From Flavobacteriia bacterium (GTDB lineage Bacteria; Bacteroidota; Bacteroidia; Flavobacteriales; Flavobacteriaceae), in NCBI GenBank assembly GCA_018500075.1, contig JAHBAN010000142.1, forward strand, positions 1-22,068: a stretch of 22,068 nucleotides of DNA, written 5' to 3'. Under the pieces are notes generated by a model. The model saw only the letters and a list, made by a program, of their open reading frames with translations. It made no database searches and was not told the DNA's origin. This document shows, one piece after another, positions 14,730 through 21,922 of this stretch; the first letter of the stretch is position 1; every line of letters begins with the position of its first letter. The translations under genes were made by a program, and so were the position numbers.

Positions 14730-17020
14730 CGCTTGAGCCGCTCCACAGCCATCAGGACCCGCTCCGGCGTGGCCGGCGCGTCCAGCCTCGGGCATTGCGT
14801 ATAATCGGCCACAGAGGCCACCGCATGACCAATCGCTTCAAACACCGAAATCCCCAGCATAAACGGCGGCTCGCCCACCGCTTTGCTGCGCTTGATCGTG
14901 CGCTTGGGGTTTTCACTCCACTCCGCCAGCCGCACGTCAAAATGCCGTGGCTTGTCGCTCGCCAGCGGGATCTTGTAGGTGCTCGGCGCATGGGTTCTGA
15001 GCTGGCCGTGATCGTCCCACCAAAGCTCCTCTGTCGTTAGCCATCCCATCCCCTGAATAAACGCCCCCTCAACCTGTCCACGGTCAATCGCAGGGTTGAG
15101 CGAGCGGCCCACATCATGCAGGATATCGGCCCGCGTGACACGGTATTCGCCAGTCAAAGTGTCGATCTCGACCTCCGAACATGACGCGCCATAGGCATAA
15201 TAGTAAAACGGCTGCCCCTTGCCTGTGGCCCTGTCCCAATGGATTTCGGGTGTCTTGTAAAACCCCGCAGCAGAGAGCTGCACACGCGCCATATAGGCCC
15301 CCGAGATAAACTCCTCAAAGCCAAACACCCGATCCGCGAAGTGAACCTGACCGCCCTCAAAACGCAGCTCGCCCGCGCCCCATGTCTCGCGGGCATACCC
15401 TGCAAGCCGCGCCTTGATCTGCTCACAGGCATCCAGCGCCGCCATCCCGTTCAGGTCCGTGCCCGAAGACGCCGCCGTGGCGCTGGTGTTGGGCACTTTC
15501 TCGGTCGTGGTTTTGGTGATTTTCACAGTGTCAATCGAGACACCAAAAGCCTGCGCCACGATCTGCGCAATCTTGGTGTTCAGCCCCTGACCCATCTCGG
15601 TGCCACCGTGGTTGATCATAAGGGAGCCGTCTTTGTAAACGTGCAGCAATGCCCCCGCCTGATTATACCATGTCGCGGTAAAGCTGATCCCGAACTTAAC
15701 AGGCGTCAGCGCAATTCCGCGCCGCAGAATCCCGCCCTTTGCGTTATAGGCAATGATCTCTTCGCGCCGCTTGCGATAGTCCGAACTGTCTTCCAGCTCG
15801 CCGATCAGCCGCTCCAGAATGTTATCCTCGACGGTCTGGTGATAGGGCGTCACATCGCGCTCGCCAACGCCATAAAAATTTGCGCGGCGGATATCGAGCG
15901 TGTCCTTGCCGAGCGCATAGGCGATCTCCTCGATCATCCGCTCCGCCACAATCACCCCCTGAGGCCCGCCAAAGCCCCTGAAGGCGGTGTTGGAGACGGT
16001 ATTGGTCTTCATCGGCCGCGACTTGAGCCGCACATTCGGATAGTAATAGGCGTTGTCCGCATGAAAGAGCGCACGGTCGGTCACTGGCCCCGACAAGTCC
16101 GCCGCAAAGCCGCAGCGCGCCGCCCACTGGCCTTCCACAGCCTCGATCCGCCCGGTCTCGTCAAAGCCCACAGCGTAATCGGTCACAAAATCATGCCGCT
16201 TGCCCGTCGAGCTCATATCCTGATCGCGGTCAGGGCGGATCTTCACCGGGCGGTTCCATGTCTTTGCCGCCAGAGCCGCCACAGCGGCAAAGAGATTCAT
16301 CTGGCTCTCCTTGCCACCAAACCCGCCGCCCATCCGCCGCACATTGACCACAACAGAATGGGCCGAAACGCCCAACACCTGCGCCACAATCATTTGCGCC
16401 TCGGTGGGGTGCTGGGTCGAGGCATAAATCACCACATCATCGTCCTCGCCCGGCAGCGCAAAGGAGATATGCCCCTCAAGATACATATGGTCCTGCCCGC
16501 CAATCGCCATCTGCCCCGTGATGCGCCGGGCCGCCTTGGCAAAGCCTGCCTCCACATCACCGCGCTCAAGCGTCAAGGGCGCAGTGATATGTGCGCCACC
16601 CGCGGCAATCGCCTCCATCGGGCCAAGCACATGGGGCAGCGCCTCGATCTCGACCTGCGCCAGCTCCGCCGCACGGCGCGCAATATCGCGGCTCTCGGCA
16701 ATCACGGCAAACAAGGGCTGGCCATAAAATTCGACCGTGGTCTCAGGAAAAACCGGCTCATCCCCCGCGTGCACCGCAGAAACATCATTCACACCGGGGA
16801 TATCTTTCGCCGTCAGAACGCCGATCACACCCGCGCAGGCCAAAACAGCGCCCAGATCAAGCGATTTGATCGTGCCATGCGCCACTTTAGAGCAGCCAAG
16901 ATAGGCGTGCAGCGTGCCAGCCGGCTCGGGGATATCGTCGGTATACTCCGCCCGCCCCATCACCTGCTTGATCGCTGAATCGTGCTTGGCCTCTGTGCCC
17001 GTATGTCCAAACCCGCTCAC
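14726..17020 (-). CDS. xdhB: Xanthine dehydrogenase molybdopterin-binding subunit
   Basis: The 764-residue large subunit oxidises hypoxanthine to xanthine and xanthine to urate at a molybdenum centre. It begins with the a/b-hammerhead domain (VMGRAEYTDDIPEP), then HMYLEGH with the purine-site Glu, RRMGGGFGGKE, NTAFRGFGGPQG with the substrate-orienting Arg, and KAVGEPPFMLG with the catalytic base Glu at about 717. Length equals that of known XdhB proteins. The start is GTG, not ATG: it follows the xdhA TAA directly and has GGAGG eight bases upstream. It works with XdhA as a heterotetramer and needs XdhC. The stop overlaps the xdhC start. Confidence 0.97.
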   Translation of the reverse strand: MSGFGHTGTEAKHDSAIKQVMGRAEYTDDIPEPAGTLHAYLGCSKVAHGTIKSLDLGAVLACAGVIGVLTAKDIPGVNDVSAVHAGDEPVFPETTVEFYGQPLFAVIAESRDIARRAAELAQVEIEALPHVLGPMEAIAAGGAHITAPLTLERGDVEAGFAKAARRITGQMAIGGQDHMYLEGHISFALPGEDDDVVIYASTQHPTEAQMIVAQVLGVSAHSVVVNVRRMGGGFGGKESQMNLFAAVAALAAKTWNRPVKIRPDRDQDMSSTGKRHDFVTDYAVGFDETGRIEAVEGQWAARCGFAADLSGPVTDRALFHADNAYYYPNVRLKSRPMKTNTVSNTAFRGFGGPQGVIVAERMIEEIAYALGKDTLDIRRANFYGVGERDVTPYHQTVEDNILERLIGELEDSSDYRKRREEIIAYNAKGGILRRGIALTPVKFGISFTATWYNQAGALLHVYKDGSLMINHGGTEMGQGLNTKIAQIVAQAFGVSIDTVKITKTTTEKVPNTSATAASSGTDLNGMAALDACEQIKARLAGYARETWGAGELRFEGGQVHFADRVFGFEEFISGAYMARVQLSAAGFYKTPEIHWDRATGKGQPFYYYAYGASCSEVEIDTLTGEYRVTRADILHDVGRSLNPAIDRGQVEGAFIQGMGWLTTEELWWDDHGQLRTHAPSTYKIPLASDKPRHFDVRLAEWSENPKRTIKRSKAVGEPPFMLGISVFEAIGHAVASVADYTQCPRLDAPATPERVLMAVERLKR

Positions 17021-18481
17021 TTACACACCCTCCAGCTTGGCCATCTGCCCCGCGCCCTGCTCGGCCCAGAAGCGGCGCAAAAGATTCGCCGCCACAAGAC
17101 GCCGGTAATCGGCGCTCGCGCGCCAGTCGCTCAAAGGCGCAAAATCCTCTCCCACAGCCCGCGCCGCCGCCTCAAAGCTCTCGGCTGCAAAAGCCTGCCC
17201 GACAAGCGCCGCCTCGGCGGCCTGCGCCCGCTTCGGTGTGGCAGCCATCCCGCCAAAGGCAATCCGCGCCTGCACGATCCTGCCCTCTCGCACCCCGACA
17301 GATAGCCCCACAGCCACAGCCGTAATATCCTCATCGCGCCGCTTGGACACTTTGTAAGCCGCATGGCGCATATCCGCCTGCACAAGCGGCAGCTCAACCG
17401 CCTCGACAAACTCGCCGGCTCTCAAGTCCTGTTGGCCATAAGCGATAAAATAATCTTCCAGCGCCAGCGTCCTACAGCCCTCGGCAGATCTCAGGTGAAG
17501 CTTTGCCCCCAGCGCAATAAAAACGGGCGGCACATCTCCAATCGGTGATCCGTTGGCAATGTTGCCCCCGATCGTTCCCATGTTGCGCACTTGCCAGCCC
17601 GCGATCCGCCGCCAATAGCTCTCCAGATGCGGAAAGGCCGCCGTCAAAGCCGGCGCAGCCTCGCTGTAGCTCACACAAGCGCCAATCTTCAAAGCCGAGC
17701 CTGTCCGCTTTATCTCGCGCAGCTCGGGCAAATGGCCGATAAACACCGCTGGCGTGATAGGCTTCATCAGCTTGGTCACCCACAGCCCGACATCCGTCGC
17801 CCCCGCCACAATCGTGGCCTCGGGGTGCTCGGCCAGAACCGCGCTCAAATCGGTCAGGCTGGCCGGCAAAATCGCGCGGTCCTCCCCGCGGCACAGATCC
17901 ACCCGCCGCCCGTCGTTCAATGCCTCAAGCCAGGCCGCCACATCGGCGCGCTCAAGCGCAAGCGGATCCGCCGCAGGCGTGCCCAAAGCGGCAGCCGCCC
18001 GCGCCGCCTTGAAGATCGGCTCATAGCCGGTGCAGCGGCAGAGATTGCCTTGAAGCGCGGTCTCGATCTGCGCATCACTCGGCTCAGCCGTCTCCATCCA
18101 CAGCGCATAAAGCGACATCACAATCCCGGGCGTGCAAAAGCCACATTGGCTCCCATGCGCCTCAACCATGGCCCGTTGCACAGGGTGCAAGCCACCATCC
18201 GCCCCGCGCAGATGCTCGATCGTGACCACGTGACAGCCGTCAAGACTTGCCAGAAAGCGGATGCAGGCATTGACCGTCTCATAGCGCAACCCCTGCTCGC
18301 TCAGCCGCCCGACAAGCACGGTGCACGCACCACAATCGCCCTCGGCACAGCCTTCCTTTGTCCCCGTCAAACGCTTGGAAATCCTCAGGAAATCAAGCAA
18401 GGTCTCCTGCGCGCCCACAGTATCGAGGCGCACGTCCATACCGTTCAGCAAAAATCTGATCTCGTTTCGCGGCGACGGCAT
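17021..18481 (-). CDS. xdhA: Xanthine dehydrogenase FeS/FAD subunit
   Basis: The 486-residue small subunit passes electrons from the molybdenum site to NAD+. Two [2Fe-2S] clusters are evident: plant-type Cys 45, 50, 53 and 73 (GCAEGDCGACTV, NACIRF) and the helical-domain Cys 113, 116, 148 and 150 (QCGFC, NLCRC). The FAD domain has IVAGATDVGLWV and TIGGNIANGSPIGD, and the C-terminal CO-dehydrogenase flavoprotein domain follows. The ATG at 18481 is preceded by AGGAAAGG at about seven bases. It is the first gene of the purine operon and is divergent from a LysR-type regulator, which probably controls it. Confidence 0.97.
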   Translation of the reverse strand: MPSPRNEIRFLLNGMDVRLDTVGAQETLLDFLRISKRLTGTKEGCAEGDCGACTVLVGRLSEQGLRYETVNACIRFLASLDGCHVVTIEHLRGADGGLHPVQRAMVEAHGSQCGFCTPGIVMSLYALWMETAEPSDAQIETALQGNLCRCTGYEPIFKAARAAAALGTPAADPLALERADVAAWLEALNDGRRVDLCRGEDRAILPASLTDLSAVLAEHPEATIVAGATDVGLWVTKLMKPITPAVFIGHLPELREIKRTGSALKIGACVSYSEAAPALTAAFPHLESYWRRIAGWQVRNMGTIGGNIANGSPIGDVPPVFIALGAKLHLRSAEGCRTLALEDYFIAYGQQDLRAGEFVEAVELPLVQADMRHAAYKVSKRRDEDITAVAVGLSVGVREGRIVQARIAFGGMAATPKRAQAAEAALVGQAFAAESFEAAARAVGEDFAPLSDWRASADYRRLVAANLLRRFWAEQGAGQMAKLEGV

Positions 18482-18528
18482 GGCATGACCTTTCCTAAGT
18501 CTTCAAACGCACAGCTTACGCCCGTTTG

Positions 18529-18571
18529 ACTTTCAACAAAAGCAGCGCTTCGCGCTAGACACTTTCAACAA
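18529..18571. promoter_or_regulatory. 11-bp direct repeat between xdhA and the LysR gene
   Basis: ACTTTCAACAA occurs exactly twice, at 18529-18539 and 18561-18571, a spacing of 32 bp or three helical turns. On the minus strand each copy reads TTGTTGAAAGT and contains a TTGAAA that could be a -35 for xdhA, though no good -10 was identified at 17 bp. Likely operator half-sites on one DNA face. Confidence 0.45.
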
Positions 18572-18574
18572 TAG

Positions 18575-18588
18575 TTATAAAATATAAT
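18575..18588 (+). promoter_or_regulatory. LysR-type T-N11-A palindrome overlapping a TATAAT box
   Basis: TTATAAAATATAA (18575-18587) is a perfect palindrome around three A and fits the LysR T-N11-A rule. It overlaps TATAAT at 18583-18588, a consensus -10 for the regulator gene itself, with the regulator ATG 44 bases on. No good -35 is seen. The overlap suggests that the regulator represses itself while acting on xdhA. Confidence 0.55.
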
Positions 18589-18631
18589 CCCGCAGCTTCG
18601 GTCATACTGCCCCGAAGAAATGGAGTGCACC

Positions 18632-19537
18632 ATGCCCTATGTCGAGAGTATCAAGGTTTTTTGCCGTGTGGTCGAGCTTGGATCCATCACCTCGGGAGGC
18701 CGCGATCTGCGCCTCACGCCCGCCGTCGCCTCCAATCGCATCAAAGAACTGGAAAAGCGCCTCGGCGTGCGCCTGTTTGACCGCACAACCCGCAAACTGC
18801 GCACAACAGAGGCGGGCCAGTTGTTTTATGATCACGCCCGAAGCGTCATCGACGCGCTGGAAGATGCCGAGGCCGCCGTTGCCGGCTTTTCCGGCCAGCC
18901 GCGGGGCGCTTTGCGTGTGTCTGCGCCGCTCGGCCTTGGCCAGCGCCTGATTGCCCCGCTCGTGCCCGCCTTCGCCCAAAGCCACCCTGATGTGCAAGTT
19001 CAGTTGCGCCTGTCAGACCGCAAGGTCGACCTCCTGGAAGACCGCCTCGACATTGCCTTCCTGCTCGGAAACCCGCCCGACAGCACGTTCAAACAACGCA
19101 AGCTCGCAGATGTGCCCCGTGCCCTCGTGGCCACGCCGGAGTACCTCGCACAGCACGGCACGCCCGACAGCCCACAGGCGCTCATGGCGCACAACTGCCT
19201 GCTGCTGCGTTATCCGCGCTCGCCCGAATACTTCTGGACCTTGGGCACAGAAGACGGCCCGCTCAAGCTCAACGTGCTGGGCCGCTTTGATGCCGACAGC
19301 TCAGATATCCTGACCGATTGGGCGCTCGCAGGCCAGGGCATCGCCAACAAACCGCGCTTTGAAGTCGCGCCCTATCTTGCGAGCGGCGCGCTCGTCGAAG
19401 TCCTGCCAGAGACACCGCCGGTCCCGACAAGTTTCCTCTGCCTCTTCCCGCACCGCAAGCTGCAAGACCCCAAGGTGCGGCTTTTCATCGACTATGTCGC
19501 CGATGCCCTCAAGCCGAGGCTGCGGGCACTGTCTTAA
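18632..19537 (+). CDS. LysR-family transcriptional regulator of the purine operon (predicted)
   Basis: A 301-residue LysR-type regulator. The N-terminal winged helix-turn-helix spans about 1-60 (SITSGGRDLRLTPAVASNRIKEL and the wing GVRLFDRTTRKLRTTEAG), then a linker helix (about 60-85) and a periplasmic-binding-protein-like effector domain with GALRVSAPLGLGQ and a DIAFLLGN strand. The ATG at 18632 has GGAG six bases upstream; an ATG four codons earlier is less well placed. It is divergent from xdhA across 150 bases holding LysR-type operators, so control of xdhA-ade by a purine or pathway intermediate is the natural inference; the ligand is unknown. Its stop overlaps the convergent MerR gene by four bases. 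Confidence 0.92.
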   Translation: MPYVESIKVFCRVVELGSITSGGRDLRLTPAVASNRIKELEKRLGVRLFDRTTRKLRTTEAGQLFYDHARSVIDALEDAEAAVAGFSGQPRGALRVSAPLGLGQRLIAPLVPAFAQSHPDVQVQLRLSDRKVDLLEDRLDIAFLLGNPPDSTFKQRKLADVPRALVATPEYLAQHGTPDSPQALMAHNCLLLRYPRSPEYFWTLGTEDGPLKLNVLGRFDADSSDILTDWALAGQGIANKPRFEVAPYLASGALVEVLPETPPVPTSFLCLFPHRKLQDPKVRLFIDYVADALKPRLRALS

Positions 19538-19917
19538 CTCAGATAGTCAATGATCGGACAGTCGGGCCGCGCATCTCCACAGCAGGCATCGACCAGATGC
19601 GCCAGCTCATCGTGCAAAACCTGAAGCTCGCACTGTTTGGCGCGAATTTCCGCAAGCCGCGCACTGGCAATCTCCTTGACCTCGGCACTGCTGCGGTCTG
19701 CATCCTGATACAGCCCCAAAAGCTCGCGGCACTGGGCGATGGAAAAGCCAAAGCCCCGCGCCCGCCCGACAAAGGAGAGCTTGCGCAAACTCGCATCATC
19801 ATAGTCACGATAGCCCGCCGCAGTGCGCGCCGCAGGCTCCACCAGCCCGATATCCGCATAATACCGCACCGTCTTTACAGGCAGCCCCGCAGCCTTTGCC
19901 GCGCCCGAAATATTCAT
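19534..19917 (-). CDS. cueR: CueR-type copper-responsive MerR regulator
   Basis: A 127-residue MerR-family activator. The N-terminal helix-turn-helix (MNISGAAKAAGLPVKTVRYYADIGL) and wing are followed by a dimerisation helix. The metal loop DACCGDARPDCPII places Cys at 112 and 120, the same positions as the Cu+-binding pair in E. coli CueR, with an extra Cys 113; Ser 76/77 corresponds to the Ser that keeps divalent ions out. Start at 19917 has GGGAG seven bases upstream. It is divergent from a cytochrome c gene, and the MerR-type promoter between them reads toward the cytochrome, not toward a copper ATPase gene as is usual. A gold/silver-responsive relative is possible. Confidence 0.9.
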   Translation of the reverse strand: MNISGAAKAAGLPVKTVRYYADIGLVEPAARTAAGYRDYDDASLRKLSFVGRARGFGFSIAQCRELLGLYQDADRSSAEVKEIASARLAEIRAKQCELQVLHDELAHLVDACCGDARPDCPIIDYLS

Positions 19918-19931
19918 AGTGAAACTCCCGC

Positions 19932-19962
19932 TTGACCTTCCCGCTACAGGAAGGATTACACA
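19932..19962 (+). promoter_or_regulatory. CueR-type promoter and operator driving the cytochrome c gene
   Basis: TTGACC (19932-19937) and TACACA (19957-19962) are separated by 19 bp, the overlong spacer typical of MerR-family activated promoters. The spacer region contains the dyad CCTTCC (19936-19941), seven bases, GGAAGG (19949-19954), matching the CueR operator pattern ACCTTCC-N7-GGAAGG. It lies between cueR and the cytochrome and points toward the latter. Confidence 0.85.
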
Positions 19963-20002
19963 GGGCTACACAAGGAAAAACCAGCTGTCAAAGGAAAGCC
20001 CC

Positions 20003-20431
20003 ATGCGCATCGCGCCGCTTCTTGCCATAGGTCTCGCCGCTCTGGGCGGTTTCACGGGGTATTCTGCACTTCGCGCGACGCCGGACGCGCCCGCAGAGGT
20101 CGCCGGTCCTCACACAATGGTCGAGGTCATTCTCCCCGCGACACTCTCGGCCAAGGCGCGGCTCGGCCAAACCGCCTATGAGGCCAAATGTGCCGCCTGT
20201 CACGGCCCCAACGGCGCAGGCAATCTCAACGCCGCCCCGCCGCTGATCCACAAGATCTACGAGCCGGGCCACCACGGCGACGAAAGCTTTCATCGCGCCG
20301 CCGCAGACGGCGTGCAGGCCCATCACTGGCGCTTCGGAAATATGCCCCCCGTCGCGGGCATCACCCGCGCAGAGGTTGCCAGCATCATCGCCTTCATCCG
20401 CGAAGTGCAACGCGCCAACGCGATCTTCTAA
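20003..20431 (+). CDS. Small membrane-anchored c-type cytochrome, predicted copper-induced
   Basis: A 142-residue protein with an N-terminal hydrophobic segment (about 1-22, APLLAIGLAALGGFTGYSAL) that serves as a signal anchor or signal peptide, then a single class I cytochrome c domain: AKCAACHG binds haem through Cys 63, Cys 66 and His 67, and GNMPP gives the Met 114 axial ligand. The stretch between them is rich in His (83, 90, 91, 97, 107, 108, including GHHGDESFH and QAHHWRF), unusual for a simple electron carrier and possibly a copper site. The ATG at 20003 has AAAGGAA six bases upstream. It lies downstream of the MerR-type promoter. Role inferred: periplasmic electron transfer or copper handling in the copper response. 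Confidence 0.87.
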   Translation: MRIAPLLAIGLAALGGFTGYSALRATPDAPAEVAGPHTMVEVILPATLSAKARLGQTAYEAKCAACHGPNGAGNLNAAPPLIHKIYEPGHHGDESFHRAAADGVQAHHWRFGNMPPVAGITRAEVASIIAFIREVQRANAIF

Positions 20432-20433
20432 CC

Positions 20434-20479
20434 GCGCCACACCGGCGCCACACACCGGCGCCACACTGGCGCTCTACAG
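20434..20479. repeat. Four tandem 11-13 bp units at a convergent gene junction
   Basis: Units GCGCCACACCG, GCGCCACACACCG, GCGCCACACTG and GCGCTCTACAG follow one another between the cytochrome stop and the end of the GAPDH gene. The third unit with the following bases also makes a perfect 6-bp stem GCGCCA/TGGCGC (20458-20472). There is no T-run, so termination by this stem is uncertain. Confidence 0.6.
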
Positions 20480-20487
20480 GCGCGGGC

Positions 20488-21486
20488 CTAGCGTCGCGCC
20501 ATCAAACCCGCCATATCCAGCATCCGCGCCGAAAAGCCCCACTCATTGTCATACCAGCCAAAAACCCGCAGCAACCCGCCAACAGACACGCTGGTTTCAC
20601 GCCCCGACATGATAATGCTCTCCGACCTGCCCCGCAGGTCGGTCGACACAAGCGGTTCGGTAATATAGCCAAACAACGGGCTTGCGCCGGCCGCTTCGGC
20701 CAGAGCGGCATTGACATCCGCCACCCGCGCAGGCCGCGCAACCTGCACCGCCAGATCAATCGCAGAAACACTCGCCGTCGGCACCCGGACCGCACGCGCC
20801 TCGATCCGCCCTGCAAGATCGGGCAATACCTCGTCAATCAGCCGCGCCGCGCTGGTCGTTGTGGGCACCATAGACAAAGCCGCAGCACGACTGCGCACAA
20901 GGTCGCCGCGCGGCGTGTCAATCGTGGGTTGCGAGCCGGTATAACAATGCACAGTGGTCATATGCCCGCTCTCCACGCCCCAACGCTCATCCAGCAAGCT
21001 CAGCAACGGCGCAAGCGCATTGGTCGTGCAGCTGGCGTTTGACACAATCCTATGCGCCCCGATCTCGGCCTCATTCGCCCCCAGAACGATTGTCTTATCC
21101 GCCGCGCGGCTTGGCCCCGAAATCAGCACAGCCGTCGCACCGGCCTCAAGCCCGCGCTCCGCCACAGCGCGATTGCCCGCAGCGCCCGTGCACTCAAGCA
21201 ACACATCGACGCCGCGCAGATCCAGCGCACGAATATCCGCCTCCGCATAAAACGGATACCTAAAACCATCCACATCAAGCCGTCGGGGCGCATGACCCAC
21301 CGTGCCGGGGAACGGCCCGAAAATACTGTCATAGGCAAACAGATAGGCACAGCTCTCCAGCGGCGCGATATCATTGATCAGCACAACCTCGAACGCGCCC
21401 GCACGCGCGCCATGCAACATCCGCAAGATCGAGCGGCCAATCCGCCCGAACCCGTTGATCGCAATCCTGACAGGACGCTCGCTCAT
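20488..21486 (-). CDS. gap: Glyceraldehyde-3-phosphate dehydrogenase paralogue
   Basis: A 332-residue GAPDH-type enzyme. The NAD site INGFGRIGR starts at 10 and IND gives the ribose-binding Asp at 39, favouring NAD+. SNASCTTN has the catalytic Cys 153 and His 180 follows in TVHCYTG; the end WYDNEWGFSARM is typical. Several normally fixed positions differ: the phosphate-site segment reads TTTSAAR instead of STGAAK-like, the YDS loop has IFG instead of VHG, and SGPS replaces SAPS. It may be a second, specialised paralogue or act on another aldehyde such as erythrose 4-phosphate. The ATG at 21486 lies one base after the stop of the preceding gene (TGAGATG), so expression is coupled. A start at 21549 would overlap that gene by 62 bases. 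Confidence 0.93.
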   Translation of the reverse strand: MSERPVRIAINGFGRIGRSILRMLHGARAGAFEVVLINDIAPLESCAYLFAYDSIFGPFPGTVGHAPRRLDVDGFRYPFYAEADIRALDLRGVDVLLECTGAAGNRAVAERGLEAGATAVLISGPSRAADKTIVLGANEAEIGAHRIVSNASCTTNALAPLLSLLDERWGVESGHMTTVHCYTGSQPTIDTPRGDLVRSRAAALSMVPTTTSAARLIDEVLPDLAGRIEARAVRVPTASVSAIDLAVQVARPARVADVNAALAEAAGASPLFGYITEPLVSTDLRGRSESIIMSGRETSVSVGGLLRVFGWYDNEWGFSARMLDMAGLMARR

Positions 21487-21487
21487 C

Positions 21488-21868
21488 TCAGTGTTCGCTC
21501 TCGCTCGTATAGCCCTGCCCCTCAAAGTAAGGCTCCATCTGCGCCACAATCACCGAGTTCTCCGCCAAAGCCCGCGCCATCAGCGCCCGCTCTTCCTCGG
21601 CAATATCATGGCCCAGCTCAAGACGTTCTTCCAGCGTGCCATAGCCCGTCACATCCAGAGGGGCGGTGTCGGCCTGCTTCAGGATCGCCACAGTCTCCCG
21701 CACGGCCTCCTCCTCATCCACACCGCTGGCATAGATCACAAGCGCCGCGCCCGTCGCCCCCTTGGGCAGACCGTCGCCCTCCTTGCGGCCAATCTCGACC
21801 AGCAAAGTATAAACCTGCTGTGGCTTCTTGGCCTTCTTCTCTTTGGCTTGTTCTGTCTTCCCGGCCAT
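21488..21868 (-). CDS. Conserved-looking protein of unknown function, coupled to gap
   Basis: A 126-residue soluble protein that I do not recognise. It starts with a Lys-rich tail (KTEQAKEKKAKK), then an alternating beta/alpha pattern (QVYTLLVEIG, GAALVIYASGVDEEEAVRETVAIL, LDVTGYGTLEERLELG) and a long acidic helix (AEEERALMARALAENSVIVAQM) before an acidic end. There are no Cys, no membrane segment and no signal peptide. Codon-position composition is like that of its neighbours. GGGAGG lies seven bases before the ATG at 21868, a strong ribosome site. Its stop is one base from the gap start, so a role linked to that enzyme is plausible but unproven. Confidence 0.75.
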   Translation of the reverse strand: MAGKTEQAKEKKAKKPQQVYTLLVEIGRKEGDGLPKGATGAALVIYASGVDEEEAVRETVAILKQADTAPLDVTGYGTLEERLELGHDIAEEERALMARALAENSVIVAQMEPYFEGQGYTSESEH

Positions 21869-21880
21869 GTCCAGCCTCCC

Positions 21881-21922
21881 TATCCCGTCGCGCCTATGCG
21901 GTCGCGCCTATCCTGTCGCCGT
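21881..21922. repeat. 14-bp tandem repeat, three copies, upstream of the gap operon
   Basis: TATCCCGTCGCGCC (21881-21894), TATGCGGTCGCGCC (21895-21908) and TATCCTGTCGCCGT (21909-21922) are head-to-tail, the first two differing at two positions. They end 12 bases upstream of the ATG at 21868 and would be in the leader of this mRNA. Confidence 0.6.

Noticed and set aside
15239..16978. Plus-strand reading frame of 579 codons
   Set aside because: It is entirely antisense to xdhB and is His/Arg-rich with no recognisable motif, as expected from the GC-rich third positions of the real gene.
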